Of a stretch of DNA of 64,000 nucleotides, positions 45,065 through 57,337 are shown one piece after another. This stretch comes from Pseudideonella sakaiensis (GTDB lineage Bacteria > Pseudomonadota > Gammaproteobacteria > Burkholderiales > Burkholderiaceae_C), in the NCBI RefSeq assembly GCF_001293525.1, contig NZ_BBYR01000035.1:1-64000 (forward strand), read 5' to 3'. Below the pieces are notes generated by a model. The model was not told the origin of the DNA and made no database searches. It was given only the letters and a program-made list of their open reading frames with translations. A program made the translations under genes and the position numbers. Numbering within the stretch: the stretch's first letter is position 1; every line of letters starts with the position of its first letter.

Positions 45065-46309
<1,245 letters not shown>

Positions 46310-46363
46310 GGGCCCGCCCCGCGACGCCGCCCGGCGTTCGTCGTCCCCACCCGATCGGAGACC

Positions 46364-47311
46364 GTGGTGGCCCCCTCGCTCGGCGTCCTCGACCGGACCC
46401 CGCCGCCCTTTTTCCGGCAGGGGCCGTCGGCGCTCACCAAGCTCTGCTTCTTCGCCGCACTGGCCGTGCTGCTGATGGTGGCCGACGTGCGCTTCCATGT
46501 CACGCAGCCGGTGCGCGCGGCGCTGGCCACCACGCTGCACCCGCTCGAGCGGGTGATGCAGGTGCCGGTGCAGGCCTGGGCCTCCGGCCGCGAGTACGCC
46601 CAGGGGCTGCAGACGGCGCTCGACGGCGAGGCGCGGGCACGGCGCGAACTGGCCGCGCTGGCCGACCGGGCCGGCCGCGTGGAGCACCTCACGCTCGAGA
46701 ACGAGCGGCTGCGCGGGCTGCTCGGCCTGCGGCCCGGCCTGAGCGTGCGCTCGCAGCCGGCGGAGATCCTCTACGAGGCCGCCGATCCGCAGTCGCGCAA
46801 GGTGGTGATCGACCGCGGCAGCCAGCAGGGCGTGGTCGCCGGCTCGCCGGTGATCGACGAGCGCGGCGTGCTCGGCCAGGTGACGCGCGTCTACCCGCTC
46901 AGCGCCGAGGTGACGCTGCTGCTCGACAAGGACGCGTCGATCTCGGTGATGAACGCCCGCACCCAGGTGCGCGGCGTCGCGTTCGGCCCGCCGGAGGGCC
47001 GCGTCGGCCTGATGCAGCTGCGCTTCATGGCCGGCAATGCCGACGTGCAGGTCGGCGACCTGCTCACCACCTCGGGCGTGGACGGCATCTTTCCCGCCGG
47101 CCTGCCGGTCGCGAAGGTCGCGTCGGTCGGCCGCGTGGTCGATTCCGGCTTCGCGTCGATCTGGCTCACCACCGTGGCGCTGCCGGAAGGGGCCCGCCAC
47201 GTGCTGGTGCTGGAGCCGCTGCAGACCCAGCTGACGCCGCGCCCGACCGAAGCTCCCGCCGACGAGGCTCGCGCCGCCCGCCGCAGCGCGCCGGCCGCGG
47301 CGCGCAAGTGA
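46364..47311 (+). CDS. mreC: Rod-shape determining protein MreC
   Basis: The 315-residue protein has one N-terminal membrane helix (about 25-42), a coiled coil (about 75-115, ending TLENERLRGLLGLRPG) and a periplasmic beta-barrel domain that binds and activates PBP2. The motif RKVVIDRGSQQGVVAGSPVI is typical. Start is one of two adjacent GTG codons (46364, 46367) after a GGAG site. It is 54 bases after mreB and 16 before mreD. The C-terminal tail is Ala/Arg-rich. Confidence 0.95.
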   Translation: MVAPSLGVLDRTPPPFFRQGPSALTKLCFFAALAVLLMVADVRFHVTQPVRAALATTLHPLERVMQVPVQAWASGREYAQGLQTALDGEARARRELAALADRAGRVEHLTLENERLRGLLGLRPGLSVRSQPAEILYEAADPQSRKVVIDRGSQQGVVAGSPVIDERGVLGQVTRVYPLSAEVTLLLDKDASISVMNARTQVRGVAFGPPEGRVGLMQLRFMAGNADVQVGDLLTTSGVDGIFPAGLPVAKVASVGRVVDSGFASIWLTTVALPEGARHVLVLEPLQTQLTPRPTEAPADEARAARRSAPAAARK

Positions 47312-47327
47312 CCGGCCACCCGCCCCC

Positions 47328-47843
47328 ATGGCCCGCGATCCGAACCAACTGCTGCTGCCGGCGAACCCGGTCTTCATCGGCTTCACGCTGTTCGTCGCGC
47401 TGGCGCTCGACTGCCTGCAGCTCGGGCGCATCGCCGCGATGCCCGATTTCCTGGCCCTGACCCTGGTGTTCTGGAACGTGCACCAGCCGCGCCGTGTCGG
47501 GGTCGGCACCGCCTTCTTCTTCGGCCTGCTGGTCGACGTGCACGACGGCGCGGTGCTGGGCCAGCACGCGCTGGCCTACAGCCTGCTGGCCTTCTTCGCG
47601 ATCAGCATGCACCGCCGGCTGCTGTGGTTCGGCGTGCCGGGGCAGGCGGTGCAGGTCTTCCCGCTGTTCGCCGCGGCGCATGCCGTGTCCTTCGCGGTGC
47701 GCATGCTGGCCGGCGGCATGTGGCCGAGCTGGACGCTGGCGCTGGCGCCGCTGATCGAGGCGCTGCTGTGGCCGGTGGTGACCTGGCTGCTGCTGGCGCC
47801 GCAGCGCCGCGCACCCGATCCGGACGAGAATCGCCCCCTGTGA
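47328..47843 (+). CDS. mreD: Rod-shape determining protein MreD
   Basis: The 171-residue inner-membrane protein has about five hydrophobic segments and the family pattern DFLALTLVFWNVHQPRRVGV followed by GTAFFFGLLVDVHDG. It acts with MreC in the elongasome. Its TGA overlaps the GTG of mrdA. It is preceded by mreC in the same operon. Confidence 0.95.
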   Translation: MARDPNQLLLPANPVFIGFTLFVALALDCLQLGRIAAMPDFLALTLVFWNVHQPRRVGVGTAFFFGLLVDVHDGAVLGQHALAYSLLAFFAISMHRRLLWFGVPGQAVQVFPLFAAAHAVSFAVRMLAGGMWPSWTLALAPLIEALLWPVVTWLLLAPQRRAPDPDENRPL

Positions 47844-49978
47844 CCGAGCTGAAGGACATCGAACAGGAACTGAACCGCTTCCGCGGGCGGCTGCTCGCGG
47901 CGGGCGCCTTCGTGCTGTTCGGCTTCGGGCTGCTGTGCGCGCGGCTGGTGTTCCTGCAGGTCTACAAGCACGACGAGCTCGCGACGCGCGCCGACAACAA
48001 CCGCATCGCGGTGGTGCCGATCGTGCCGAACCGCGGCCTGATCGTCGACCGCAACGGCATCGTGCTGGCGAACAACTACTCCGCCTACACGCTGGAGATC
48101 ACCCCGTCCAAGGCGGGCGACCTGGAAGGCACGATCGACGCGCTGGCCGAGGTGGTGGAGATCCAGCCGCGCGACCGCAAGCGCTTCAAGCGCCTGATGG
48201 ACGAGAGCAAGAGCTTCGAGTCGCTGCCGATCCGCACCAAGCTGACCGACGAAGAGGTGGCCCGCTTCACCGCCCGCCGCTTCCGCTTCCCCGGCGTCGA
48301 GATCAAGGCCCGGCTGTTCCGCAACTACCCGCTGGGCGAGGTCGGCAGCCACCTGATCGGCTACATCGGCCGCATCAACCGGGCGGAGAAGGAGGCGCTG
48401 GAGGAGTCCGAGGACCAGGCCAACTACCGCGGCACCGACTACATCGGCAAGCTCGGCGTCGAGCAGAGCTACGAGCGCGAGCTGCACGGCACCACCGGCT
48501 TCCAGGAGGTGGAGACCAGCGCCGGCGGCCGCGCGGTGCGCGAGATCAACAGCAACCCGGCGATCCCCGGCAACACCCTGGTGATGTCGATCGACATCCG
48601 GCTGCAGGCGATGGTCGAGGCGATGTTCGGCGACCGGCGCGGTGCGCTGGTCGCGATGGACCCGCGCAACGGCGAGGTGCTCGCCTTCGTCAGCAAGCCC
48701 ACCTTCGACCCCAACCTCTTCGTCGACGGCATCGACGTCGACTCCTGGCGCGAGCTGAACGAGTCGATCGACAAGCCGCTGCTGAACCGCGCGCTGCGCG
48801 GCACCTACCCGCCCGGCTCGACCTTCAAGCCCTTCATGGCGATGGCCGCGCTGGTCACCGGCAAGCGCTCGGCCAGCCAGGTGATCTTCGACGGCGGCAC
48901 CTTCCAGTTCGGCAACCACACCTTCCGCAGCCACGGCGACGGCGGGCTCGGGCCGGTGGACATGGCGCGCAGCATCGTCAAGTCCAGCAACGTCTATTAC
49001 TACTCGCTCGCCAACGAGATGGGCGTCGACCTGATGCACGACCAGCTCGAGCCCTTCGGCTTCGGCCGGCGCACCGGCATCGACCTGGAAAGCGAGGTTA
49101 CCGGCCTGCTGCCGTCGACCGCCTGGAAGCGGCGCGCCTACAAGCGTCCGGAGCAGCAGAAGTGGTACTCGGGCGAGACCATCTCGCTGGGCATCGGCCA
49201 GGGCTACAACAACTTCACCGCGCTGCAGCTGGCCAGCGCCACCTCGACGCTGGTATCCGGCGGCCAGCGCTTCAAGCCGCGGCTGGTGCGCGAGATCGAG
49301 AACGTGGTGACGCGCGAGCGCCGCCGTGTCGCCAGCGACGCGCTGGAGCCGCTGCCGCTGCGGCCGGCCCACGTGGAGCTGATCCGCCGCGCGATGTACG
49401 GCGTGACGCAGGAGGGCACGTCGACGCGGGTCTTCATGGGCGCGCCCTACCGCAGCGGCGGCAAGACCGGCACCGCGCAGGCGGTGGGCGTGCGCCAGAA
49501 CGAGAAGTACAACGCCGCCAAGCTCGAGGAGCACAAGCGCGACCACTCGCTGTACATCGCCTTCGCGCCGCTGGAGGAACCGACGATCGCGCTGGCGGTG
49601 GTGGTGGAGAACGCGGGCTTCGGCTCCGACGCCGCGGCGCCGATCGCGCGCCGCGTGTTCGACTACCTGCAGCTCGGCCACTATCCGAGTGAGGAGGACC
49701 TCGCGCTGTTGCGCCAGGGCAAGGCCGGTGCACCGGTGGGCACGCCGCGGGTGGCCGCCGAGGTGCCGCTGCCCGGCGCGACCATCGTGCTCGGCTCGCC
49801 GGCCGCGCCGTTGCCAGGGCTGCAGGGGCCGATCGCGTCGTCGGACCCGGCCGCCGGCCGCGAGGCCCCCCCGGCGCCGCCGGCGCCGGCCCCGGAACCC
49901 CGGCCCGCAGCCGCGCTGCCGGTGGACACGCGCGGCGGCCTGGCCGCCGCCGGGCTGCGCAGCGGGGGCACGCCGTGA
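47840..49978 (+). CDS. mrdA: Penicillin-binding protein 2 (elongation transpeptidase)
   Basis: The 712-residue class B PBP crosslinks peptidoglycan during elongation with RodA. There is one N-terminal membrane helix (about 19-40), the dimerisation domain, and the transpeptidase domain with SxxK Ser327/Lys330 (PPGSTFKPF), SxN at 382-384 and KTG at 542-544. The C-terminal 75 residues are a Pro/Ala-rich tail, longer than in E. coli PBP2 (633 residues). It starts at a GTG overlapping the mreD stop. Confidence 0.96.
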   Translation: MTELKDIEQELNRFRGRLLAAGAFVLFGFGLLCARLVFLQVYKHDELATRADNNRIAVVPIVPNRGLIVDRNGIVLANNYSAYTLEITPSKAGDLEGTIDALAEVVEIQPRDRKRFKRLMDESKSFESLPIRTKLTDEEVARFTARRFRFPGVEIKARLFRNYPLGEVGSHLIGYIGRINRAEKEALEESEDQANYRGTDYIGKLGVEQSYERELHGTTGFQEVETSAGGRAVREINSNPAIPGNTLVMSIDIRLQAMVEAMFGDRRGALVAMDPRNGEVLAFVSKPTFDPNLFVDGIDVDSWRELNESIDKPLLNRALRGTYPPGSTFKPFMAMAALVTGKRSASQVIFDGGTFQFGNHTFRSHGDGGLGPVDMARSIVKSSNVYYYSLANEMGVDLMHDQLEPFGFGRRTGIDLESEVTGLLPSTAWKRRAYKRPEQQKWYSGETISLGIGQGYNNFTALQLASATSTLVSGGQRFKPRLVREIENVVTRERRRVASDALEPLPLRPAHVELIRRAMYGVTQEGTSTRVFMGAPYRSGGKTGTAQAVGVRQNEKYNAAKLEEHKRDHSLYIAFAPLEEPTIALAVVVENAGFGSDAAAPIARRVFDYLQLGHYPSEEDLALLRQGKAGAPVGTPRVAAEVPLPGATIVLGSPAAPLPGLQGPIASSDPAAGREAPPAPPAPAPEPRPAAALPVDTRGGLAAAGLRSGGTP

Positions 49979-51132
49979 ACGTCGCCTTCAACAAGCCCTC
50001 GCTGCTGCAGCGCCTGGCGCCGGTCTTCAGCGGCTTCGACGGGCCGCTGCTGCTGGCACTGCTGATGCTGGGCAGCGCGGGCCTGGTCACGATGTACTCC
50101 GTTGGCTTCGACCACGGCACCCGCTTCGTCGACCACGGCCGCAACATGGTGCTGGCCGCCGGCATCCTGTTCGTCGTTGCGCAGGTGCCGCCGCAGCGGC
50201 TGATGAACCTCGCGGTGCCGCTCTACGTGCTGGGCGTGACGCTGCTGGTCGCCACCGCGCTGTTCGGGCTGACCAAGAAGGGCGCGACGCGCTGGCTGGA
50301 CCTGCAGGTGACCGTGATCCAGCCGAGCGAGATCCTGAAGATCGCCACGCCGCTGATGCTGGCGTGGTGGTTCCAGCGCCGCGAAGGGCAGCTGCGCATC
50401 CCCGATTTCCTGGTCGCGGTGCTGCTGCTGGCGATCCCGGTCGGCCTGATCGCCAAGCAGCCCGACCTGGGCACCGCGCTGCTGGTGCTGTCGACCGGCC
50501 TGTACGTGATGTTCTTCGCCGGGCTGTCGTGGCGGCTGATCCTGCCCGTGCTGGCGGTGGCGGCGGTCGGCATCGGCACGCTGGTGTTCACCGGTGACGA
50601 CATCTGCCAGCCCGGCGTGGAATGGCCGGTGCTGCACGAGTACCAGCGGCACCGCGTCTGCACCCTGCTCGACCCGTCGAAGGACCCGCTCGGCAAGGGC
50701 TTCCACATCATCCAGGGGATGATCGCGATCGGCAGCGGCGGCCTGGACGGCAAGGGCTTCATGAAGGGCACGCAGACCCACCTCGAGTTCATCCCCGAGC
50801 GCACCACGGACTTCGTCTTCGCCGCCTTCGCCGAGGAGTTCGGGCTGATCGGCTGCGGGCTGCTGCTGGCCGGCTTCCTGTTCCTGATCTTCCGCGGCCT
50901 GATGATCGCCGCCGACGCACCCACCGTCTTCACGCGGCTGCTGGCCGGCGCGCTGACGATGAGCTTCTTCACCTACGCCTTCGTCAACATGGGCATGGTC
51001 AGCGGCATCCTGCCGGTGGTCGGCGTGCCCTTGCCCTTCATCAGCTACGGCGGCACCGCGATGGTCACGCTGGGCTGCGGCCTGGGCGTGCTGATGTCGA
51101 TCGCGAAGAGCCGGCGGCTGGTGCAGTCCTGA
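49975..51132 (+). CDS. rodA: Peptidoglycan glycosyltransferase RodA
   Basis: The 385-residue SEDS-family membrane protein polymerises glycan strands from lipid II with PBP2. About ten membrane segments are seen. SEDS signatures include WLDLQVTVIQPSEILKIATP, KQPDLGTALLVL with the catalytic-region Asp, and the C-terminal GVPLPFISYGGTAMVTLGCG. The GTG start overlaps the mrdA stop by four bases. It ends the mre operon, followed by a convergent histidine kinase gene. Confidence 0.97.
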   Translation: MNVAFNKPSLLQRLAPVFSGFDGPLLLALLMLGSAGLVTMYSVGFDHGTRFVDHGRNMVLAAGILFVVAQVPPQRLMNLAVPLYVLGVTLLVATALFGLTKKGATRWLDLQVTVIQPSEILKIATPLMLAWWFQRREGQLRIPDFLVAVLLLAIPVGLIAKQPDLGTALLVLSTGLYVMFFAGLSWRLILPVLAVAAVGIGTLVFTGDDICQPGVEWPVLHEYQRHRVCTLLDPSKDPLGKGFHIIQGMIAIGSGGLDGKGFMKGTQTHLEFIPERTTDFVFAAFAEEFGLIGCGLLLAGFLFLIFRGLMIAADAPTVFTRLLAGALTMSFFTYAFVNMGMVSGILPVVGVPLPFISYGGTAMVTLGCGLGVLMSIAKSRRLVQS

Positions 51133-51196
51133 GCGCGGCCGCGGACCGGCATCGCGGAAGGTCGGGCGCCGCGGCCGTGGCTGGCGCCGATGCCGT

Positions 51197-52753
51197 TCAC
51201 TCGTCCGGCGTCCAGGCCGGGAAGCGCAGCGTGAACAGCGCGCCGGGGCCGAAGGCCGCGCCGGCCTGCTCGTTCAAGCCCGGGCGGTGGCGCTCGTTGG
51301 CGTCCTCCAGCACGATCTCGGCGCCGTGCTGGCGCGCGATCTCGCGCACGATCGCCAGGCCCAGGCCGGAGCCGTCGACGCCGCTGTCCAGCACCCGGTA
51401 GAAGGGCTCGAAGACCTGGGCGCGCTCCGACGCCGGGATGCCCGGCCCGGAATCCTCCACCTGCAGCACCACCACCTGCCCGAAGGGATCGGGCAGCACC
51501 CGCACCGTCACCGTGCCGCCGACCGGGGTGTAGAGCAGCGCGTTGTCGACCAGGTTGCGCAGCGCCTCGAGCAGCAGCACCGGGTGGCCGCGCACCGCCA
51601 GCGGCGCGTCGGCGCTCGGCTCGGGACCCTCGTAGCCGAGGTCGATGCGCCGGTCCATCGCGCGCGGCACGAAGTCCTGCACCGTCTCGCGCGCCAGCCG
51701 GCCGAGCGCGACCGTCTGGTTCAGGTTGTGGTGCTCCTTGTCCTCCGCGCGGGCCAGGGCCAGCAGCTGGTTGACCATGTTCGCGGCCCGCTGGCTGGAA
51801 CGCGCGATCTGCTGCAGCGAGCGCCGCACCTGCTGCACCTTCGGCGGCTCGGCGTCGAGCTCGCGCTGGGCCAGCTCGGCCTGGGTGCGCAGGCCGGCCA
51901 GCGGGGTCTTCAGCTGGTGGGCGGCGTCGGCGATGAAGTTCTTCTGGGTGCGGATGGAGCGGTCGAGGCGGCTCAGCAGGTCGTTGATCGCCCGCACCAG
52001 CGGCGAGACCTCCTCCGGGGCCTCGCGCTCGTCGATCGGGCTCAGGTCCGCGCTGTCGCGGCGCCGGATGCGCTGCTGCAGCTCGTTCAGCGGCGAGATG
52101 CCGCGCGCCAGCGCCAGCCACACCAGCAGCACCGCGATCGGCAGGATCACGAACTGCGGCACGATCACGCCCTTGATGATCTCGGTCGCCAACCGCGAGC
52201 GCTTGCCCAGGGTCTCGGCCACCTGCACCAGCGGCTGCGACTGGCCCGGCCCGACGGGCATGTCCACCCACAGGTAGGCTACGCGGATGGCCTCGGCCTG
52301 CAGGATGTCGTCGCGGAAGCGCACCTCGCCGGGCGGGGCGCGGGCCTCGTCGTCGGGCACGCGCAGGGTGCGGTCGCCGCTCAGGAACTCGCCGCGCAGG
52401 CCCAGCACCTGGTAGTAGACGGTGTCCTCCGGCTCGGTGTGCAGCGCCTGCGCCGCGGCCGCCGGCAGCGAGAAGCGGGCCTGGGCCGGCTGGTTCGGCG
52501 GGCCGTCGATGCTGACCTGGGTGGCCAGCAGCTGGGCCATGTCGCCCAGCGCACGGTCGAAGGGCTTGTTCGCGATGCCCTGCGCGACCAGCCAGGTCAG
52601 CAGCACGCTCATCGGCCACAGCAGCAGCAGCGGCGCGAGCATCCAGTCCAGGATCTCGCCGAACAGCGACACCTGCTCGCGAGCGGCGGCCGGCGCATCG
52701 GCGCCGGCGTCGTCGGACGCCGGGGGCAGGCGGTGCGGGGCCGGATCGGTCAC
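51197..52753 (-). CDS. Sensor histidine kinase, TctE-like
   Basis: The 518-residue inner-membrane kinase has membrane helices near 38-58 and 197-216 around a periplasmic TctE-type sensor domain, a short HAMP region, the phospho-accepting His279 (DAAHQLKTPLAGL), and the ATPase domain with N box (LRNLVDNALLYTP) and G boxes (VEDSGPGIPASE, GSGLGLAIVREI). TctE regulates tricarboxylate uptake in some bacteria, but related kinases have other ligands, so the signal here is unknown. It follows the response regulator gene by 55 bases. Confidence 0.92.
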   Translation of the reverse strand: MTDPAPHRLPPASDDAGADAPAAAREQVSLFGEILDWMLAPLLLLWPMSVLLTWLVAQGIANKPFDRALGDMAQLLATQVSIDGPPNQPAQARFSLPAAAAQALHTEPEDTVYYQVLGLRGEFLSGDRTLRVPDDEARAPPGEVRFRDDILQAEAIRVAYLWVDMPVGPGQSQPLVQVAETLGKRSRLATEIIKGVIVPQFVILPIAVLLVWLALARGISPLNELQQRIRRRDSADLSPIDEREAPEEVSPLVRAINDLLSRLDRSIRTQKNFIADAAHQLKTPLAGLRTQAELAQRELDAEPPKVQQVRRSLQQIARSSQRAANMVNQLLALARAEDKEHHNLNQTVALGRLARETVQDFVPRAMDRRIDLGYEGPEPSADAPLAVRGHPVLLLEALRNLVDNALLYTPVGGTVTVRVLPDPFGQVVVLQVEDSGPGIPASERAQVFEPFYRVLDSGVDGSGLGLAIVREIARQHGAEIVLEDANERHRPGLNEQAGAAFGPGALFTLRFPAWTPDE

Positions 52754-52808
52754 GCGGGAAGGCGCTCGGGTCGGGGCGGGCGGCTGCCGGGCCGCCGGTC
52801 GGACGGCG

Positions 52809-53480
52809 TCAACCGGCGATCTTCTCGAGGCAATAGCCCAGGCCGCGCACGGTGGCGATGCGCACCGGCCCCTGCTCGATCTTCTTGCGCAGCCGGTGGA
52901 TGTAGACCTCGATCGCGTTGTTGCTGACCTCCTCGCCCCACTCGCACAGTCGCTCGACCAGCTGGTCCTTGCTGACCAGCCGCCCGGAGCGCTGCAGCAG
53001 CACCTCCAGCAGGCTCAGCTCGCGGGCCGACAGGTCCAGCATCTGGTCGTTGAGGTAGGCCACGCGACCGGTCGCATCGAAGCTCAGCGGGCCGTGCTTG
53101 ATCGTCGTGGACGCGGAACCGAGCCCGCGCCGCGTCAGCGCACGCACCCGGGCTTCCAGTTCCTGCAGCGAGAAGGGCTTGGCCATGTAGTCGTCGGCGC
53201 CCAGGTCCAGGCCCTTCACGCGCTGCTCGACGCTGTCGGCCGCGGTGAGGATCAGCACCGGGGTGCTGGTGCCGCGCGCACGCAGCTTGCGCAGCACGTC
53301 GAGCCCGTGCATCTTGGGCAGGCCCAGGTCGAGGATCACGAGGTCGAACTCGTGGGAGGCGAGGGCGGCGTCGGCCTCGCTGCCGCTCGAGACATGGTCG
53401 ACCGCGTAGCCCCCGTTGCGCAGGGACCGCAGCAGGCCGTCTGCCAGCACTTGATCATCTTCGGCGATCAGAATGCGCAT
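52809..53480 (-). CDS. OmpR-family response regulator, TctD-like
   Basis: The 223-residue regulator has a receiver domain with Asp51 ([15 protein letters not shown]), the switch Thr79 (LILTA) and Lys101 (MAKPFSL), then a winged-helix DNA-binding domain ending [15 protein letters not shown]. The start [14 protein letters not shown] at 53480 is chosen; the longer frame upstream adds a low-quality leader. It pairs with the downstream TctE-like kinase and is divergent from recA. Confidence 0.95.
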   Translation of the reverse strand: MRILIAEDDQVLADGLLRSLRNGGYAVDHVSSGSEADAALASHEFDLVILDLGLPKMHGLDVLRKLRARGTSTPVLILTAADSVEQRVKGLDLGADDYMAKPFSLQELEARVRALTRRGLGSASTTIKHGPLSFDATGRVAYLNDQMLDLSARELSLLEVLLQRSGRLVSKDQLVERLCEWGEEVSNNAIEVYIHRLRKKIEQGPVRIATVRGLGYCLEKIAG

Positions 53481-53635
53481 GCCGTCGTCCCCCTTCGTCG
53501 GGCCCCGGCCGGCGCGCGCGGCCCGGAGCACTCCCGGACAATTCTAGGTGCGATGACGGCGCCGCTCCGCGGCGGCCCCGTCTCCTCCCCGTGGCCCGCC
53601 CCCCCTTGCGGGCGAGGGCCCTTCGCGCCGAACCA

Positions 53636-53651
53636 CTGTACAAACATCCAG
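53636..53651 (+). promoter_or_regulatory. LexA box of recA
   Basis: CTGTACAAACATCCAG matches the CTGT-N8-ACAG pattern in seven of eight fixed positions. It overlaps the probable -35 region of recA, so LexA binding would block the promoter, the standard SOS arrangement. Confidence 0.8.
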
Positions 53652-53664
53652 CTTCTGAGATAAT
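53637..53664 (+). promoter_or_regulatory. recA promoter
   Basis: GATAAT (53659-53664) is a near-consensus -10. TGTACA (53637-53642) at 16 bp upstream is a moderate -35 and lies within the LexA box. The start of transcription would be about 15-20 bases before the recA ATG. Confidence 0.65.
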
Positions 53665-53686
53665 GGCCACACACCGGAGAACCCCC

Positions 53687-54768
<1,082 letters not shown>

Positions 54769-54772
<4 letters not shown>

Positions 54773-55380
54773 GCCCGAGCCGCTCGCCGCTGTCGTTGCG
54801 CGCGCGGGCGGTGGCCTGGCTTGCGCAGCGAGACCACAGCGAAGCCGAACTGCGTGCCAAGCTGCAGCGAGCGCAGCAGCAAGAGCGACAGCAACAGCAA
54901 CAGCTCGACGAGGACGGCGCTGCCCGCCGTGCCGACCCGGCCCTTGACGTCGACCCGGCCCAGGCCATCGACGACGTTTTCTCCTGGCTGCGGTCGCGCG
55001 GCTACCTGGACGACCGCCGCTTCGTGGCGTCGCGCATCGCGGCCCGCCAGTCGCAACGGGGGCTGGCGAAGATCCGACACGAACTCGGCCGCCATGGCCT
55101 GAGTCTCGCGGACGACGACGCCGCGCTGCTGCGCGGCAGCGAGTTCGAGCGGGCGCTCGCGTTGTGGCAGCGGCGCTTCGGTGTCGCGGCCACGGAGCCG
55201 CGTGAGGCCGCGCGGCAGGCACGCTTCCTCGCCGGCCGCGGCTTCGGCGGCGACACGGTTCGGCGCGTGCTGCGCCAGGCCGGCTCCGGGGACGCGCTGG
55301 CCGGCGAGGCCCCGGCACACGATGGGCCGGAGGCCTCCCGCACGGGCCCCGGTGCCGGCACCGACCTTCCGGAAGACTGA
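54769..55380 (+). CDS. recX: RecA regulator RecX
   Basis: The 203-residue protein is RecX, which caps RecA filaments and limits their growth. The helical repeats are recognisable ([20 protein letters not shown], then [18 protein letters not shown]). A Gln-rich insertion ([10 protein letters not shown]) in the first repeat and an Ala/Gly tail are unusual. The GTG start overlaps the recA stop by four bases, implying coupling. Confidence 0.93.
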
Positions 55381-55503
55381 CGGCGTTCCGGCCGCGCCGG
55401 GCCCAAAGCCGCCGAGGCGACAGTCTTGGTGCAGCGCAGCATGCTACATTGCCAGCTTCGTCCGCGCCGACCTGCTCCCGCGGCCCTTCCGTTCGCTCCC
55501 GAG

Positions 55504-56106
55504 ATGGCCCTGCCTCCCGCCTCGCCCCACCGTCAGCTGCGCCACCGGCGCACGCTCGACGTTCAGGTCTACGACCGCGGCGATGGCCATTGGGAAGTCG
55601 ATGCCCGTCTGAGCGATGTGAAGACGCGCGACGTGCGCCTGGCCAACGGCATCCGCGCCGCGGGCGAGCCGATCCACGACATGCAGCTGCGGCTCGTGAT
55701 CGACGAGCAGATGAACATCCTCGAGGCCGGCAGCGAGGGCACCTGGCTGCCCTATCCCGGCCAGTGCGACCAGCATGGCGAGGCCTATGGCCGGCTGGTC
55801 GGCCTGAACCTGATGCGGGGCTTCCGGCGCGAGGTCCAGGCCCGCGTCGGCGGCCTGCAGGGCTGCACCCACCTGACCGAGCTGGCCCAGGTGCTGCCGA
55901 CGGCCGTGATCCAGGCCTTCGCCGGCGACGTCATCGACACCCTCGGCGACGGCCAGCACCAGCCCTTCCAGCTCGACCGCTGCCACGCGCTGCGCACCGA
56001 CGGGCCCGCCGTGCTGCAGCACTACCCGCGCTGGTACCGTCGCCCCGCCGATGCGGCCGAGGCCCCGGCGCACGCCGACCGGTCCGGTGCCGACACCCCC
56101 GCCTGA
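55504..56106 (+). CDS. DUF2889-domain protein
   Basis: The 200-residue protein belongs to DUF2889, a family of unknown function. The conserved parts are RQLRHRRTLDVQVYDRGDGHW at the start (broken here as RQLRHRRTLDVQVYDRGDG) and MRGFRREVQARVGGLQGCTHL. No membrane segment is seen. Its place between recX and sucC is a conserved Burkholderiales arrangement. The start ATG at 55504 is chosen because upstream codons lack a ribosome-binding site. Confidence 0.85.
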   Translation: MALPPASPHRQLRHRRTLDVQVYDRGDGHWEVDARLSDVKTRDVRLANGIRAAGEPIHDMQLRLVIDEQMNILEAGSEGTWLPYPGQCDQHGEAYGRLVGLNLMRGFRREVQARVGGLQGCTHLTELAQVLPTAVIQAFAGDVIDTLGDGQHQPFQLDRCHALRTDGPAVLQHYPRWYRRPADAAEAPAHADRSGADTPA

Positions 56107-56151
56107 CCCGGCGACCGACCGAGCCCCCTTCCCCGACGCGAGAGACCGCCC

Positions 56152-57312
56152 ATGAAAATCCACGAGTACCAAGGTAAGGAAATCCTGCGCCAGTTCGGCG
56201 TGCCGGTGCCGCGCGGCTATCCCGCGTTCAGCGTGCAGGAGGCCCTCGAGGCCGCGCAGAAGCTCGGCGGCCCGGTGTGGGTGGTGAAGGCGCAGATCCA
56301 TGCCGGCGGCCGCGGCAAGGGCGGGGGCGTGAAGCTGGCGCGCTCGCTGGACGAGGTGCAGGCGCTGTCCGGCCAGATCCTCGGCATGCAGCTGAAGACG
56401 CACCAGACCGGCCCCGAGGGCCAGAAGGTGCGCCGCCTGTACATCGAGGAAGGCGCCGACATCCGCAAGGAGTACTACGTGTCGCTGGTCACCGACCGGG
56501 CCACGCAGAAGGTCGCGCTGATCGCGTCCAGCGAAGGCGGCATGGACATCGAGGAGGTGGCGCACAGCACCCCCGAGAAGATCATCACCGAGCCGATCGA
56601 CCCGCTGGTCGGCCTGAGCGACGAGCAGGGCCTGAAGGTGGCGCGCGCGATCGGCCTCGGCGAGGCCTCACAGGCGCAGGCGGTGGGGCTGTTCCAGGCG
56701 CTGTACCGCTGCTACATGGACACGGACGCCTCGCTGGTCGAGATCAACCCGCTGAACTGCGACAGCAAGGGCCAGCTGATCGCGCTGGACGCGAAGTTCA
56801 ACTTCGATGCCAACGCGCTGTTCCGCCACCCGGAGATCGTCGCCTACCGCGACCTCGACGAGGAAGACCCGGCCGAGATCGAGGCCAGCAAGTTCGACCT
56901 CGCCTACATCCAGCTCGACGGCAACATCGGCTGCCTCGTCAACGGCGCCGGTCTGGCGATGGCGACGATGGACACCATCAAGCTCTTCGGCGGCGAGCCG
57001 GCGAACTTCCTCGACGTCGGCGGCGGCGCCACCGCGGAGAAGGTCACCGAGGCCTTCAAGATCATGCTCTCCAGCCCGAAGGTCAAGGCCATCCTGGTCA
57101 ACATCTTCGGCGGGATCATGCGCTGCGACACGATCGCCGAGGGCGTGATCGCCGCCTGCAAGGCGGTCAACCTCAAGGTGCCGCTGGTGGTGCGCATGAA
57201 GGGCACGAACGAGGAACTCGGCAAGAAGATGCTCGCCGAGTCGGGCCTGCCGATCATCAGCGCCGACACGATGGCCGAGGCCGCGACGAAGATCGTCGCC
57301 GCCGTCCAGTAA
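56152..57312 (+). CDS. sucC: Succinyl-CoA synthetase beta subunit
   Basis: The 386-residue beta subunit, with SucD, interconverts succinyl-CoA and succinate with nucleotide triphosphate formation in the TCA cycle. The ATP-grasp N-terminus ([20 protein letters not shown]) and [18 protein letters not shown] are visible, and the C-terminal [13 protein letters not shown] forms the interface near the active site. It is followed 25 bases later by sucD. Confidence 0.98.
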   Translation: MKIHEYQGKEILRQFGVPVPRGYPAFSVQEALEAAQKLGGPVWVVKAQIHAGGRGKGGGVKLARSLDEVQALSGQILGMQLKTHQTGPEGQKVRRLYIEEGADIRKEYYVSLVTDRATQKVALIASSEGGMDIEEVAHSTPEKIITEPIDPLVGLSDEQGLKVARAIGLGEASQAQAVGLFQALYRCYMDTDASLVEINPLNCDSKGQLIALDAKFNFDANALFRHPEIVAYRDLDEEDPAEIEASKFDLAYIQLDGNIGCLVNGAGLAMATMDTIKLFGGEPANFLDVGGGATAEKVTEAFKIMLSSPKVKAILVNIFGGIMRCDTIAEGVIAACKAVNLKVPLVVRMKGTNEELGKKMLAESGLPIISADTMAEAATKIVAAVQ

Positions 57313-57337
57313 GCACCGCCCGCCAGAAAGCACCGAC